From Stomoxys calcitrans (taxonomy: Eukaryota > Arthropoda > Insecta > Diptera > Muscidae), in the NCBI RefSeq assembly GCF_963082655.1, contig NC_081553.1, forward strand, positions 19,124,643 through 19,188,642: a stretch of DNA of 64,000 nucleotides, in the 5' to 3' direction. Positions within the stretch are counted from its first letter, which is position 1, and every line of letters starts with the position of its first letter. The notes beneath the pieces were generated by a model. The model was given only the letters and a program-made list of their open reading frames with translations, made no database searches and had not been told where the DNA came from. Both the position numbers and the translations under genes were made by a program. Below are positions 1 through 11,735 of this stretch, piece by piece.

Positions 1-395
1 TAAAACCAATGGCCATATGGGGTTTAAATAAATGGTATTTGAGAGAAGAGCACGATGCTGATATTTTTTCAGGGCCAAGCATCTGGGGGACCACCTCTTC
101 CCCGAAAACACCACTAAATCAGACATCATGAGAATATCGGGCTGAACTGAAGTATTTTAAGAATGAAGTACACCTTACATCCAAACTTAAATTTGTAGAC
201 CAATAAAGGTCACATGGGATTCAGATCAAGGCACTTATATTGTTAAACTCTTAGTCAAGTTAGCATGGCATTTCACTAAAAGATCTTCGAAAATAAATAT
301 TCCAAGGAAAGATATTCGAAAATAAATATTCCAAGGAAACTTTTGTTCCACAGAAAGTAAAAGAAGGCGCAGCGGAGCGGTCCCGGGTCTGCTAG
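1..395 (+). mobile_element. Family C element (Helitron-like), 3' portion, cut by window start
   Basis: The first 300 bases match the 3' part of the copy at 57640-57960, which shows they are copies of one repeat. The element ends in a GC-rich segment (365-391) followed by CTAG (392-395) and a T. Helitrons typically end in CTRR and insert before T, so this looks like a Helitron 3' terminus. A short hairpin seen in the 60-kb copy is imperfect here. There is no coding capacity. A roughly 30-bp internal repetition of the GATCTTCGAAAATAAATATT type lies at 282-340. Confidence 0.6.
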
Positions 396-398
396 TTT

Positions 399-1670
399 TC
401 TATAAAAATTAGTTTTGGACAAATTTTTCCACAACAAAATCAAAAATTTCTCATTAAAAATATTATGAAAAATTTTTCCAAAAAAAAAAATTAACAAAGT
501 TTTAAGAAAATTGACCATAGAAAATAAATTTATGACCATATTTCTTAAGCAGGTTTAAAGTACCGATTTCCTGCAAAGTTTTGTTTCAAATTTTTAATTG
601 GTCCGGTTGAAATCAGTGTTCACACTCACCACATTCACCCATATAAACAATCATTTGATGCCCACAACAATGTCGCCAATAAAACATAGACAGCGGAAAA
701 TTGGTGCTATAATAAAACAAAAAAAAAAAAAAAAACAAAATAACAAAAGCAATATTTCCTAATAAATTATGTAAACTGCAAATTGCCATAGAATAACAAA
801 TAAAATGGTAGAGTGTCTGTCCCAACAGCTTACAGAATATGACAATGGAAATGGCACTGACCATGGCGGCGATGCATATGTTCCAAATGATATGGATGCG
901 CTGTACAATTATGCGGTGATATATAACGCATGTTTGGTTATTTACGACTGATTATGGTTGCTGCCCACATCATATGTCCTGCCATAGTCATAGCCATTGG
1001 CCATTGGACTGGACTAATGCGCTGTGGGCGGACATAGAGATGACATTTGTGTTTTACTTATGAAACGGCAAACAATAAAACAATATTGGTAATCCAATTA
1101 TGGAGCAATTTATTTAAAACAGCACTATTTAATTTGTATAAATGTGGCTGAGCATGGCCGTTTGTGTGTGTTTGTGCCTGTGTGGGTTTTGTGGACTTTC
1201 ATTCAATTGCAAACTAACGCACGGACACACACACACACACACACACAGACACTTAAGCATTTATACACTTGTCCACATCGACCAATCGGCCACAATGTCC
1301 GTTCAATTGGCCATATGTGATGTCGCAAGAACACCAATACCACCATGATGACTACCGCATATGTAACTACACATTTGAAACCATGTCCACATTTATCGAA
1401 AACCATTCACACTCATTTACTCCTACTCCAAAGGCCAGAGAGTATTTGTGTGGGTTGGGGTGGAGCGAATTAGAAAAATAAAAGTTCAAATTTCCACTTC
1501 TTTTGGAGCTTCAATATGCATAAAGACGTAATGTGCTTGACACACATGACATTATATTTTCCAGTTCAACAGAGTAAGGGTAAAGAAGATATCACAAATA
1601 TCCCCAGAATAACTTTTAAATGTTGCCAGCTCTTGTAAAGGAACATAATATTGGCTATACCAAATTCAGC
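399..1670. other. Unassigned AT-rich sequence with CA/TG microsatellites
   Basis: No repeat family or coding region is recognised. It contains A-runs at 481-490 and 720-736, a TG-rich tract near 1163-1180 and an AC dinucleotide run at about 1223-1247. Open frames here are short and cross the simple repeats, so they are not credible genes. It could be unique host intergenic or intronic DNA. Confidence 0.5.
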
Positions 1671-1674
1671 TTTT

Positions 1675-4625
1675 TTATAATCACCACCGTAGGATGGGGG
1701 TATATTAATTTTTTCATTCCGTTTGAAACACATGGAAATATCCATTACAGACCCTATAAAGAATAGATATTCTAGATCAGCATAAAAATCTAAGACGATC
1801 TAGGCATGTCCGCCCGTCAGTCAGTTGAAATCACGCTACATTCTTTAAAAATACAGATATTGAGCTGAAACTTTGCACTGATTCTTTTTTCGAAGATGGG
1901 CTCTATCGGAATATATCTTGATATAGCCCCCATATAGACCGATCGACTGAATTAGAGTCTTAGGCCCATAAAAGCCGCAGTTATTATCCGATTTTGCCGA
2001 AATTTGGGACAGTGAGTTCTGTTAGGGCCTTCGACATCCTTTCCCAATTTGGTCCAGATCGGACCAGATTTGGATATAGCTGCCATATAGACCGATCCTC
2101 CAATTTAGGGTCTTAGGCCCATAAAAGCCGCAGTTATTATCCTATTTTTCTGAAATTTGGGACAACGAGTTTTGTTAGGCCCTTCGACATCTTTCTCCAA
2201 TTTGGCCTAGATCGGTTCAGATTTGGATATAGCTGCCATACGGACCGATCCACCGATTTAGGGTCTTAGACCCATAAAAGCCGCAGTTATTATCCGATTT
2301 TGCCGAAATTTGGGACAGTGAGTTGTGTTAGGGCCTTCGACATCCTTCGCCAATTTTGTCCAGATCGGTTCAGATTTGAATATAGCTGCCATATAGACCG
2401 ATTCTCCGATTTAGGGTCTTAGGCCCATAAAAGCCGCAGTTATAATCCGATGTTGCTGAAATTTGGGACGGCGAGTTGCGTTAGGCCCTTCGACCTCCTT
2501 CGGCAATTTGATCCAGATCGGTTCAGATTTGGATATAGTTGCCATGTAGACCGATCCTCCGCTTTAGGGACTTAGGCCCATAAAAGCCGCAGTTATAATC
2601 CGATGTTGCTGAAATTTGGGACAGAGAGTTTTGTTACGCCCTTCGACATCTTTCTTCAATTTTGTCCAGATCGGTCCAGATTTGGATATAGCTGCCATAT
2701 AGACCGATCCTCCGATTTAGTGTCTTAGGAACTTAAAAGCCACATTTATTATCCGATTTTGCTGAAATTTGGGACAGTGAGTTGTCTAAGGCCCTTTGAC
2801 ATCTTTCTCCAGTTTTGCCTGGATCGGTTCAGATTTGGATATAGCTGCCATATAGACCGATCTCTCGATTTAAGGTTTTGGGCCCATAAAAGGCGCTTTT
2901 ATTGTCCGATGTCTGCGAAATTTGGGACAGTGAGTTAAGTTAAATCCCTTACCACACTTCTTTAATATAGCACAGATCGGTCCAGATTTGGATATAGCTG
3001 CCATATAGACCGATCTCTCGATTTATGGTTTTGGGCCCATAAAAGGCGCATTTATTGTTCGATTTCGCCGAAATTTGGCATAGTACGTTGTGCTAGGCTC
3101 TTTGACATTTGTCTGCTACTTGGCCCAAATCGGTCCAGATTTGAATATAGCTGCCGTGTAGACCGATATCTCGATTTTAGGTCTTGGCCCCATAAAAGGC
3201 ACATTTATTATCCACATTCGTACCGAATATAATTCAGATCGGTTTTTATACCCTCCACCATAGGATGGGTATACAAATTTCGTCATTCTGTTTGTAACTA
3301 CTCGAAACATTCGTCTGAGACCCAATAAAGTATATATATTCTTGATCGCCGCGAACTTTTAATGTCGATCTAGCCTTGTCCGTCCCTCCGTCTGTCTGTC
3401 GAAAGCACGCTAACTACCGAAGGAGTAAAGCTAGCCGCTTGAAATTTTGCAGAAATACTTTTTATTGGTGTAGGTCGGTTTGGATTGTAAATGGGCCAAA
3501 TCGGTCCATGTGTTGATATAGCTGCCATATAAACCGATCTTGGGTCTTGACTTCTTGAGCCTATAGAGGGCGCAATTCCTATCCGATTTGACTGAAATTT
3601 TGCAGGTGGTGTTTTGGTATCACTTCCAACAACTGTGCTAAGAGTGGTTCAAATCGGTCCATGTTTGGGTATAGCTGCCATATAAACCGATCTTGGGTCT
3701 TGACTTCTTGAGCCTATAGAGAGCGCAATTCTTATCCGATTGCAATGAAAATTTGCACGACGTCTTCTGTTATGATCTCCAACAACTCTGCCAAGTATGG
3801 TTCAAATCGGTTCATAACCTGATATAGCTGTCATAAAAACAGATCTTGGGACTTGACTTCTTGAGCTCCTAGAGGGCGCAATTCCTCTCCCATTTTGCTG
3901 AAATTTTGCACGCCGTGTTTTATTCTTACTTTCAACAACTGTGTCAAATAAGGTTCAAATTGGTTCATAACCTGATATAGCTGCCATGATCTTGACTTCT
4001 TGAGCCACTATCGCAACCATTATCCGATTTGCCAGAAATTTTGTACGACGGATCCTCTCATGACCATCAACATACGTGTTTATTATGGTCTGAATCGGTC
4101 TATAGCCCAATACAGCTCCCATATAAATCGATATCTCTATTTTACTTCTTGAGCCCCCAAAGGGCGCAATTCTTATTCGAATTGGCTGACATTTTACACA
4201 GGTCTCCAACATATAATTTAATTGTGGTCCAAACTGGACCATATCTTGATATCGCTCTAATAGCAGAGCAAATCTTTTCTAATATCATTTTTTTTTTTTC
4301 CTCAGAAGAGATGCCGGGAAAAGAGCTCGGTAAATGCGATCCATGGGGAGGGTATATAAGACTCGGCCCGCCCGAACTTAGCACGCTTTTATTTGTTTTT
4401 AGTTATAGCTACTAAAAAGACCAGTATTTTGTTATACACAATTGAACAATGACCTGTACTTATTAATATTCCGTCCAAATCGGAAGATATTTCGATATAG
4501 CTGCTATGGGGCATAAGGTATGCATTTTTCACCGGATTTTGACGAAAGGTGGTTTACAAATATACCCGAGCTGGTGGGTATCCAAAGTTCGGCCCGACCG
4601 AACTTAACGCCTTTTTACTTACACT
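1675..4625 (-). mobile_element. Family A element, interrupted by a family B element
   Basis: Read on the minus strand, the element starts near 4625 with the family A head (AGTAAAAAGGCGTTAAG, then a GGCCGGGCCGAA-like palindrome near 4590-4607 and GGATACCCACC). It runs into tandem units of about 153 bp between 1900 and 3240 and ends near 1680 with the family tail. Each unit carries GATATAGCTGCCATATAGACC and CCGATTTTGCTGAAATTTGG motifs. Positions 3243-4400 are a separate family B element. No function is known. Copies elsewhere in the window share both ends, so this is a dispersed repeat and not a local satellite. Confidence 0.75.
3243..4400 (-). mobile_element. Family B element nested inside a family A element
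   Basis: On the minus strand the head near 4400 reads AAAAGCGTGCTAAGTTCGG followed by TATACCCTCCCC. The tail at 3243-3275 contains TATACCCTCCACCATAGG, the same inner inverted motif. Units of about 153 bp in between carry the signature GACTTCTTGAGCCT with GGGCGCAATTC. Sequence on both sides belongs to family A, so B inserted into A after A was in place. There is no coding capacity. Confidence 0.7.
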
Positions 4626-4766
4626 TACACCATTGGCATTTCTTCATACCCTTGCCGGGATTTGCTACTTTGCCCATGAGCATTCCAATAAGGAACAGGG
4701 ACAAAATTCAAAATTCTAATTCAAAATTCGATTCAAGTTTAAGCTCAATGATAAGCGGCCTCTTTT

Positions 4767-4979
4767 TAACAGCCGAGTCCCAACGGCGTGCCGCAGTACT
4801 CCTTTGGAGAAGTTTTTACATGGCTTCCATACCTTTTCTTCAAATGGCATGGTTCCTCACAAATGTCTTCAACATTAGGAGCGGATAACTACCGCTGATA
4901 TTTTTTTCTGATGTTTTCGCCAGTATTCGAACTTAGACTTTCAGCGCCATATGCGCATATGCTTACCTCCCCGCTAGAC
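4767..4979 (-). mobile_element. tRNA-derived SINE, degraded copy
   Basis: The minus strand shows the same body as the other SINE copies: a segment reading GCCGAGTC, GTGCCGCAGT and TTACATGGC on the plus strand, then the internal promoter region. Its box B is damaged (TATTCGAACTTAG on plus). It sits immediately downstream of the family A head. Confidence 0.55.
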
Positions 4980-5670
4980 CTATCATGAATTACACATCTA
5001 GATATGTTGTTATCTTCCCCAAAAATCCTAACCCACCCCAATGTATGCGTTGTGCAAGTCCGAATCTATAGATTGAACCTTTATTTCTCTGGGTCTTAAT
5101 GAAATCATAAAAAAATCAATTGCCATTTTAAATTGATTACTGTTCGACCACAAAGTTGACATTGCCGCCACAAGTGGCCACATGGTCACACGTGCGTGTA
5201 CATGCATGATTTTCATAGATTGCATTTGTGTTCGTAATGCACAACATTGCCCAGAGTGGTAATTTTTCTATTTGAATTGGAATTGGACGAAAACTTTTAA
5301 CCAAAAAAAAACCTACTTTTTTCGCTCGTCAAGAGAAATTTAAATTTTCTGCAACATTTCTGGGGTCGAAGTGAAGACAGCATTACTGGCACAAATTTAG
5401 AGCAACTTTAAACTACACGTAAAGGCAACAGTAGAACTCAATGTGGGCATCCTAGGTTAACTTCATGGGAAAGTTTAATTTTGGAAATGTTACCAGCAAA
5501 GGATTGTTAATTTAAAGTTATTTTGTTTACATGCAAATGTTTGTTTAGAGTGTGCAAAGTAAATGAAGACATATCGGATGCGTTTTATAATACATTAGAT
5601 GTGTTTTGTTGGTCCAAAAAAAGAATACTCCATACTTTATGGCAGGGATATAAAATTTTCAATAAAAGAA
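4980..5670. other. Unassigned sequence
   Basis: AT-rich DNA without a recognised repeat, promoter or coding region. Open frames shorter than 110 codons here show no domain signature. Confidence 0.4.
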
Positions 5671-5672
5671 AA

Positions 5673-6243
5673 AATGATCCGAGATGCAAATGGAAAAGGA
5701 AAGCCAAAGATAGCAACACACACCAACTACTATGGGACGCGTTTCGTCTTTGGTTAGAAGACTTTTCAACCATATTAGGTGTGATGGCTTCAAGGGCCAT
5801 GCGTTGGTATGTTGTATTTGAATCGTCTTAATAGCGTAAAAGCATCTATGCTACAATTACCACATTAACCACACTCGCCAAACCTCTCTAATAGCTGTAC
5901 CTTTCCCAATGCATGTATTTTTGTGTAATGACAGACATTCTTTCTGTGACAAATTACACTTCTTCCGTACTATACATAATTTTGTGCATCTGTTGGAAGT
6001 TGTATTGATGGCTTCGAACGCTAAGACAACGGCAACGGCTCTCGCTGTTGCTCCGTGTGCCCAGGTTCGAATCCTGGCCGGGCTCTATAAGATTTAAATA
6101 CAACATACCAACGCACGGCCCTTGAAGCCACCACACCTAATATGATTGAAAAGTCTTCTAACCAAAGACGAAACGCGTCCCATAGTGGTTGGTGTGTGTT
6201 GCTATTTTTGGGTTTCCTTTTCCATATGCATTTCCGATCATTT
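5673..6243. repeat. Large inverted repeat with a tRNA-like promoter in the spacer
   Basis: The left arm (about 5673-5827) is the reverse complement of the right arm (about 6091-6243) with few differences; both contain GGGACGCGTTTCGTCTTTGG in one orientation or the other. The spacer of about 263 bp holds GGTTCGAATCC at 6064-6074, a perfect match to the Pol III box B consensus, followed by TGGCCGGGCTC. The right arm joined to this tRNA-like head looks like a SINE of a second family. The left arm would be a headless copy in opposite orientation. Confidence 0.55.
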
Positions 6244-6318
6244 AGCTCGTCTCGAAAGAGAAACAAACAAAAATTGTAAAATTTAATGATATCGCCCAAA
6301 CAGCCAAAAAACATGAAA

Positions 6319-7560
6319 CAAGTAAAAAGGCGTTAAGCTTGGCCGGGCCGAACTTTTGATACCCACCACCTTGGGTATATATGTGAACAACCTTTCGTCA
6401 AAATCCAGTGAAAAATTCATACCTTATGCACCATAGTAGCTATATAGACATATCATCCGATTCAGTCCAAATGCTTATAAGTACAAGTCATTGTTCAACC
6501 GAGAGATCGGTCTATATGGTAGCTATATCAAAATCTGAACCGATATGAGCCAAATTGAAGACAAACATCGAAGGGCCCAATACAACTCACTGTCCCAAAT
6601 TTCGGCGACATCGGACAATTAATGCGCTTTTTATGGGCCCAAAACCATCAATCGAGAAATCGGTCTATATGACAGCTATATCCAAATCTGAACCGATCAG
6701 GGCCAAATTGAAGAAAGATGTCGAATGGCCTAAGGAAACTCATTGACCCAAATTTCAACAAAATCGGATAATAAATGCGGCTTTTATGGGCTTAAGACAT
6801 TAAATCTGAGGATCGGTCTATATGTAAGCTATATCCAAATCTGGAAAGATCTGGGCCAAATTGACGAAGAATGTCGAAGGGCCTAATATAACTGACTGTC
6901 CCAAATTTCAGCAAAATCGGATAATAAATGTGACTTTTATGGGCCCAAGCCCCTAAATCGGTGGATCGGTCTATATAGCAGCTATATCCAAATCTGGACG
7001 GATCTGGGCCAAATTGACGAAGAATGTCGAAGGGCCTAACACAACTCACTGTCCCAAATTTCAGCAAAATCGGATAATAAATGTGGCTTTTATGGGCCTA
7101 AGACCTTAAATCGGAGGATCGGTCTATATGGCAGATATATCCAAATTTGGACCGATCTGGGCCAAATTGACGAAGGATGTCGAAGGGCCTAACACAACTC
7201 ACTCTCCCAAATTTCAGCAAAATCGGATAATAAATGTGGCTATTATGGGCCTAAGACCCTTAATCGGCGGATCGGTCTATATGGGGGCTATAGCAAGATA
7301 TAGTCCGATATAGCCCATCTTCAAACTTAACCTGCTTATGGACAAAAAAAAGAGTCTGTGCAAAATTTCAGCTCAATATCTCTATTTTTAAAGACTGTAG
7401 CGTGATTTCAACAGACAGACGGAGATGTCTAGGTCGTCTTATATTTTTACGCTGATCAAGAATATATATACTTTATAGGGTCGGAAATGGATATTTCGAT
7501 GTGTTGCAAACGGAATGACAAAATGAGTATACCCCCATCCTTCGGTGGTGGGTATAAAAA
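6319..7560 (+). mobile_element. Family A element, complete at both ends
   Basis: This short copy shows the whole family plan. Head: AAGTAAAAAGGCGTTAAG, a palindrome GGCCGGGCC, then GATACCCACCACC at 6359-6371. Body: about five units of roughly 153 bp. Tail: GCGTGATTTCAACAGACAGAC, TAGGTCGTCTTA, then TATACCCCCATCC and GGTGGTGGGTATAAAA ending about 7558. GATACCCACCACC and GGTGGTGGGTATA form inner inverted repeats. Units show some open frame through their 51-codon period, but no recognisable protein. Confidence 0.75.
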
Positions 7561-7687
7561 TGTAAAAGAAAAAATTTAAAGAAATGTTTTCTAAAGACAA
7601 AGTAAGGTTAGCTAAAGTAGACTAGAGATTGCGGATTCTATCTGGTTCCATGGCATATTGGGACCTTGGAACCATACTTTTCCAAGG

Positions 7688-10274
7688 CAAGTATACTAAA
7701 ACTACCCTTTCCCAAAGCCAAGGGTACTGAAACTACCCTTTCCCAAAGGCAAGGGTACTAAAACCAACCTTTCCCAAAGGCAAGGGTACTAAAACAACCC
7801 TTTCTCAAAGGCAAGGGTACTAAAACTACCCTTTCCCAAAGCATGGGTACTAAAACTACTCTTTCCCAAAGATAAGGGTACTAAAACTAACGTTCCCAAA
7901 GGCAAGGGTACTTAAACCACACATTCCTTAAGGCAAGGACAATTAAACTGCACTTCCCCACTGGCAAGGGTGCCCAAACTATCCTTTTCCAAGGCAAGTA
8001 TACTAAAACTACCCTTTCCCAAAGGCAAGGGTACTAAAACTACCCTTTCCCAAGGGCAAGGGTACTAAAACTACCCTTTTCCAAAGGCAAGGGTATTAAA
8101 ACTACCCTTTCCCAAAGGCAAGGGAACTAAAACTACCCTTTCCCAAAGGCAAGGGTAATAAAACTACCCTTTCCTTAAGGCAAGGGTACTAAAACTACAC
8201 TTTCCCGAAGAAAGGGTACTAAAACTACCCTTTCCCAAAGGTAAGGGTACTAAAACTACACTTTCCCAAAGGGAAAGGGCACTTTAACTACCCTTTCCCA
8301 AAGGAAAGGGTACTAAAACTATACTTTGCCAGAGGCAAGGGTACTAAAACTATATTTTCCCCAAGGCAAGGCTACTATAACTATCTTTCCCAAAGGCATG
8401 AGCGCTAAAACTACCATTTCCCAAAGATGAGGGTACCAAAAATACCCATTCCCAAAGGCAAGGGTTCTAAAACTACCCTTTCCCAAAGGCAAGGGTACTA
8501 AAACTACCCTTTCCCAAAGGCAATGGTACTAAAACTACCCTTTCCCAAAGGTAAGGGTACTAAAACTACACCTTTCCAAAGGGAGAGGATACTTAAACTA
8601 CCCTTTCCCAAAGGCAAGGGTACTAAAACTACACTTTGCCAGAGGCAAGAGTACTAAAACTACATTTTCCTCAAGGCAAGACTACTAAAACTATCTTTCC
8701 CAAAGGCATGAGCGCTAAAACTACCCTTTGCCAAGGATGAGGGTACTAAAACTATCCTTTCCCAAAGGCAGGGTACTAAAACTACCCTTTCCCAAAGGCA
8801 AGGGTACTAAAACTACCCTTTCTCAAAGGCAAGGGTAATTAAACTACCCTTTCCCCAAGGCAAGGCTACTAATACTATCTTTCCCAAAGCCATGAGCACT
8901 AAAACTACCCTTTCCCAAAGATGAGGTTACTAAAACTATCCTTCCCAAAGGCAAGGGTACTTAAACCACACTTTCCTTAAGGCAAGGACAATTAAACTGC
9001 ACTTCCGCACTGGCAAGGGTGCCCAAACTATCCTTTTCCAAGGCAAGTATACTAAAACTACCCTTTCCCAAAGGCAAGGGTACTAAAACTACCCTTTCCC
9101 AAGGGCAAGGGTACTAAAACTACCCTTTTCCAAAGGCAAGGGTATTAAAACTACCCTTTCCCAAAGGCAAGGGTACTAAAACTAACCTTTCTCAAAGGCA
9201 AGGGTACTAAAACTACCCTTTCCCAAAGGCAAGGTACTAAAACTACCCTTTACCAAAGGTAAGGGAACTAAAACTACACTTTGCCAGAGGCAAGGGTACT
9301 AAAACTACCCTTTACCAAAGGCTAGGGTACTAAAACTACCCTTTCCCAAAGGCTAGGGTACTAAAACTACCCTTTCCCAAAGACAAGGGTACTTTAACTA
9401 CCCTTTCCCAAAGGCAAGGCTAATAAAACTACCCTTTCCTTAAGGCAAGGGTACTAAAACTACACTTTCCCGAAGAAAGGGTACTAAATCTACCCTTTCC
9501 CAAAGGTAAGGGTACTAAAACTACACTTTCCCAAAGGGAAAGGGCACTTTAACTACCCTTTCCCAAAGGAAAGGGTACTAAAACTACACTTTGCCAGAGG
9601 CAAGGGTACTAAAACTACATTTTCCCCAAGGCAAGGCTACTATAACTATCTTTCCCAAAGGCATGAGCGCTAAAACTACCATTTCCCAAAGATGAGGGTA
9701 CCAAAAACTACTAAAACTACACTTTCCCAAAGGCAAGGGTATTAAAACTACGCTTTCCCAAAGGCAAGGGCACTAAAACTTCCTTTTCCAAAGGCAAGGG
9801 TATTAAATCTACCCTTTCCCAAAGGCAAGGGTTCTAAAACTACACTTTGCCAGAGGCAAGGGTACTAAAACTATATTTTCCCCAAGGCAAGCCTACTAAA
9901 ACTATACTTCCAAAAGGCAAGGGTACTACAACTACCCTTCCCCAAAGGCCACGTACTAAAACTAGCCTTTCCCAAAGGCAACGGTACTAAAAGTACTTTC
10001 CCAAAGGCAAAGGTGCGAAAAATACACTTTGCCAAAGGAAATGATAATCAAACTACCCTTTCCCAAAGGCAAGGGTATTAAAAGTACCCTTTCATAAAGT
10101 CAAGGGTGCTACAACTACCCTTTTCCAAAGGCAATGGTACTAAAACTACTTTTCACAATGGCATGGGTACTAAGACTATCCCTTCCTAGGACAAGGTCAC
10201 TAAAACTATCCTTTTCCAGGGTCAAGGGTACAAAAACTACCCTTTCCCAAAGGCAAGGGTACAAAAAATTCCCG
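7688..10274. repeat. 31-bp minisatellite array of about 2.6 kb
   Basis: About 80 head-to-tail copies of a unit close to AAGGGTACTAAAACTACCC plus TTTCCCAAAGGC. Each unit can fold in two ways, GGGTA with TACCC and CCTTT with AAAGG. Variant units recur in blocks: a variant beginning GGCAAGGACAATTAAACTG at 7932 returns at 8981, and a variant with GAGCGCTAAAACTACC near 8400 returns near 9665. These show higher-order duplications of about 1.05 and 1.27 kb. No coding or promoter signal is visible. Confidence 0.85.
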
Positions 10275-10275
10275 T

Positions 10276-11011
10276 AAACTTGCTGCTTTTGTTAGCTGCG
10301 AAATGTCCAGGGAGTAGGAAGTATTTCCAATGAGTTTTCCCACGGTACAGCCTACTCTGGTGAACTGTAGGTCCCAGATGTCCCCAATGTATTCTCAGCG
10401 AATGACTTGCGAGGGTGGTCTCTCTTCAAGGACCAACATTTTTTATGAAATCTGCTCATTGAACTGATCCTCTACTTGGGACTGATTTTCAGGTTATAGT
10501 TTATCAGTTAGACTGCTGATACGATGTCTTCATGCGAGTACATCACTACATCTTTGTTGTGCCTCTTGGTAACTTTGGACGGCCCCTTGACATTATCAGC
10601 CGCCTTTCTTTCTCTTCCGAGATAGCTGTCGCATACTTTTGGGAGCCATAGTCTTCTCTGAAGACTAAGGGGCTGCGTGTGTTTCTTTCGTTCCTCCTTC
10701 AACCTTGGCTGCCTTTATAGGATATTGTCAGGAATCTCTAAAGTCTCCAATCAGGGCTGATTATGTCTTTCCAGAGTATTTGAAAACGGAGACCACAAAC
10801 GAAGCTTTGTAAGACAGCCCCAAAAATTTTTCGAAGCATAGAAGTAAACAATTTAGGGGCTAATCAAATGGCGCCTGGACAACCAAGGGCCTTTAAATTT
10901 TGTAGACGATATCGCTAACACCCCAGCTCTAACCGTTTAAAAGCATATCACTACCCGTTCTCGCACGGCAATTTTTTATTAGTTTTTTCGATTTTCTCCC
11001 ACTGTGTGTCG
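10276..11011. other. Unassigned sequence after the minisatellite
   Basis: Single-copy-looking DNA within this window. A 64-codon minus-strand frame at 10508-10702 has no recognisable motif. I see no promoter, RNA gene or repeat. Confidence 0.4.
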
Positions 11012-11285
11012 GAGGCCACCGTGGCGCAGGGTTTAGCAAGTCCGCCTATGAAAAAATTTTCAGCGGATGTTTTCCCCTTCTAATGCTGGCAACATTTGTG
11101 AGATACTATGCCATGTAAAACTTCTCTCCAAAGAGGTGTCGCACTGCGGCACGCCGTTCGGACTCGGCTATAAAAGGGAGGCCCCTTTTCATTGAGCTTA
11201 AACTTGAATCGGACTGCACTCATTGATATGTGAGAAGTTTGCCCCTGTTCCTTAGTGGAATGTTCAAGGGCAAAATTTGCATTGG
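11012..11285 (+). mobile_element. tRNA-derived SINE, box B deleted
   Basis: Starts GGAGGCCACCGTGGCGCAGG, the box A region of the family. It then jumps from CCGCCTATGA to AAAAAATTTTCAGCGG, so the segment with box B is missing. The body follows: CTTCTCTCCAAAGAGGTGTC, CCGTTCGGACTCGGCTATAA and TGAGAAGTTTGCCCC. Loss of box B should make it transcriptionally dead as a Pol III unit. Confidence 0.65.
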
Positions 11286-11460
11286 TGTGTCAGTACATTT
11301 TCTTCAGTTTCCCCGTTGTGCCCAGAATATTTTCGTTTTGTTGTAAGCTTTGAAAAGTTCCCGCCCACTTCTGATTCCATCCTTCCAACGTCGTTTTTCA
11401 ATTCAGCAATGGAGATGAATTGCCCTTCCCGCTGGGTTTTCCGTTTCCTCCTCAATTTTT

Positions 11461-11735
11461 GCCAAGGCCAACGTGGCGCAGAGATAAGCCTGCCTGCCTT
11501 GAACTCTAAACGCCTGGATCAGAATACTAGCCAATCACCCAATGCTGGCAACACTTGTAAGTTACTATGCCAAGCATAGGCTTCTGCCCATAAAAGTGAC
11601 GACGTGCGTCACATCGTTTTAACTGGACTTTAAAAATGAGGTCTCTTAAAACTTGCATCGAACAGCACTTATTGATATATGAGAAGTTTGCCACCTGTTC
11701 CTTAATGGAGTAGCCGTGGACAAATTTACATTTAA
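11461..11735 (+). mobile_element. tRNA-derived SINE, strongly diverged
   Basis: Follows the order of the SINE family (GGCCAACGTGGCGCAGAGAT, GCTGGCAACACTTGTAAG, CTATGCCAAGCATAGG, GAGAAGTTTGCC) but box B reads GGATCAGAATACT. It lies about 180 bp after another copy in the same orientation. Confidence 0.5.

Noticed and set aside
4029..4415. 128-codon frame
   Set aside because: Lies in the family B head region; equivalent sequence at 53.1-53.3 kb is broken.
6013..6090. Functional tRNA gene
   Set aside because: Box B is perfect, but the 5' acceptor strand and a cloverleaf cannot be paired with the GGCCGGGCTC 3' side; it looks like a SINE head.
7688..10274. CRISPR-like array
   Set aside because: The repeat units are contiguous without unique spacers and the DNA is eukaryotic; it is a minisatellite.
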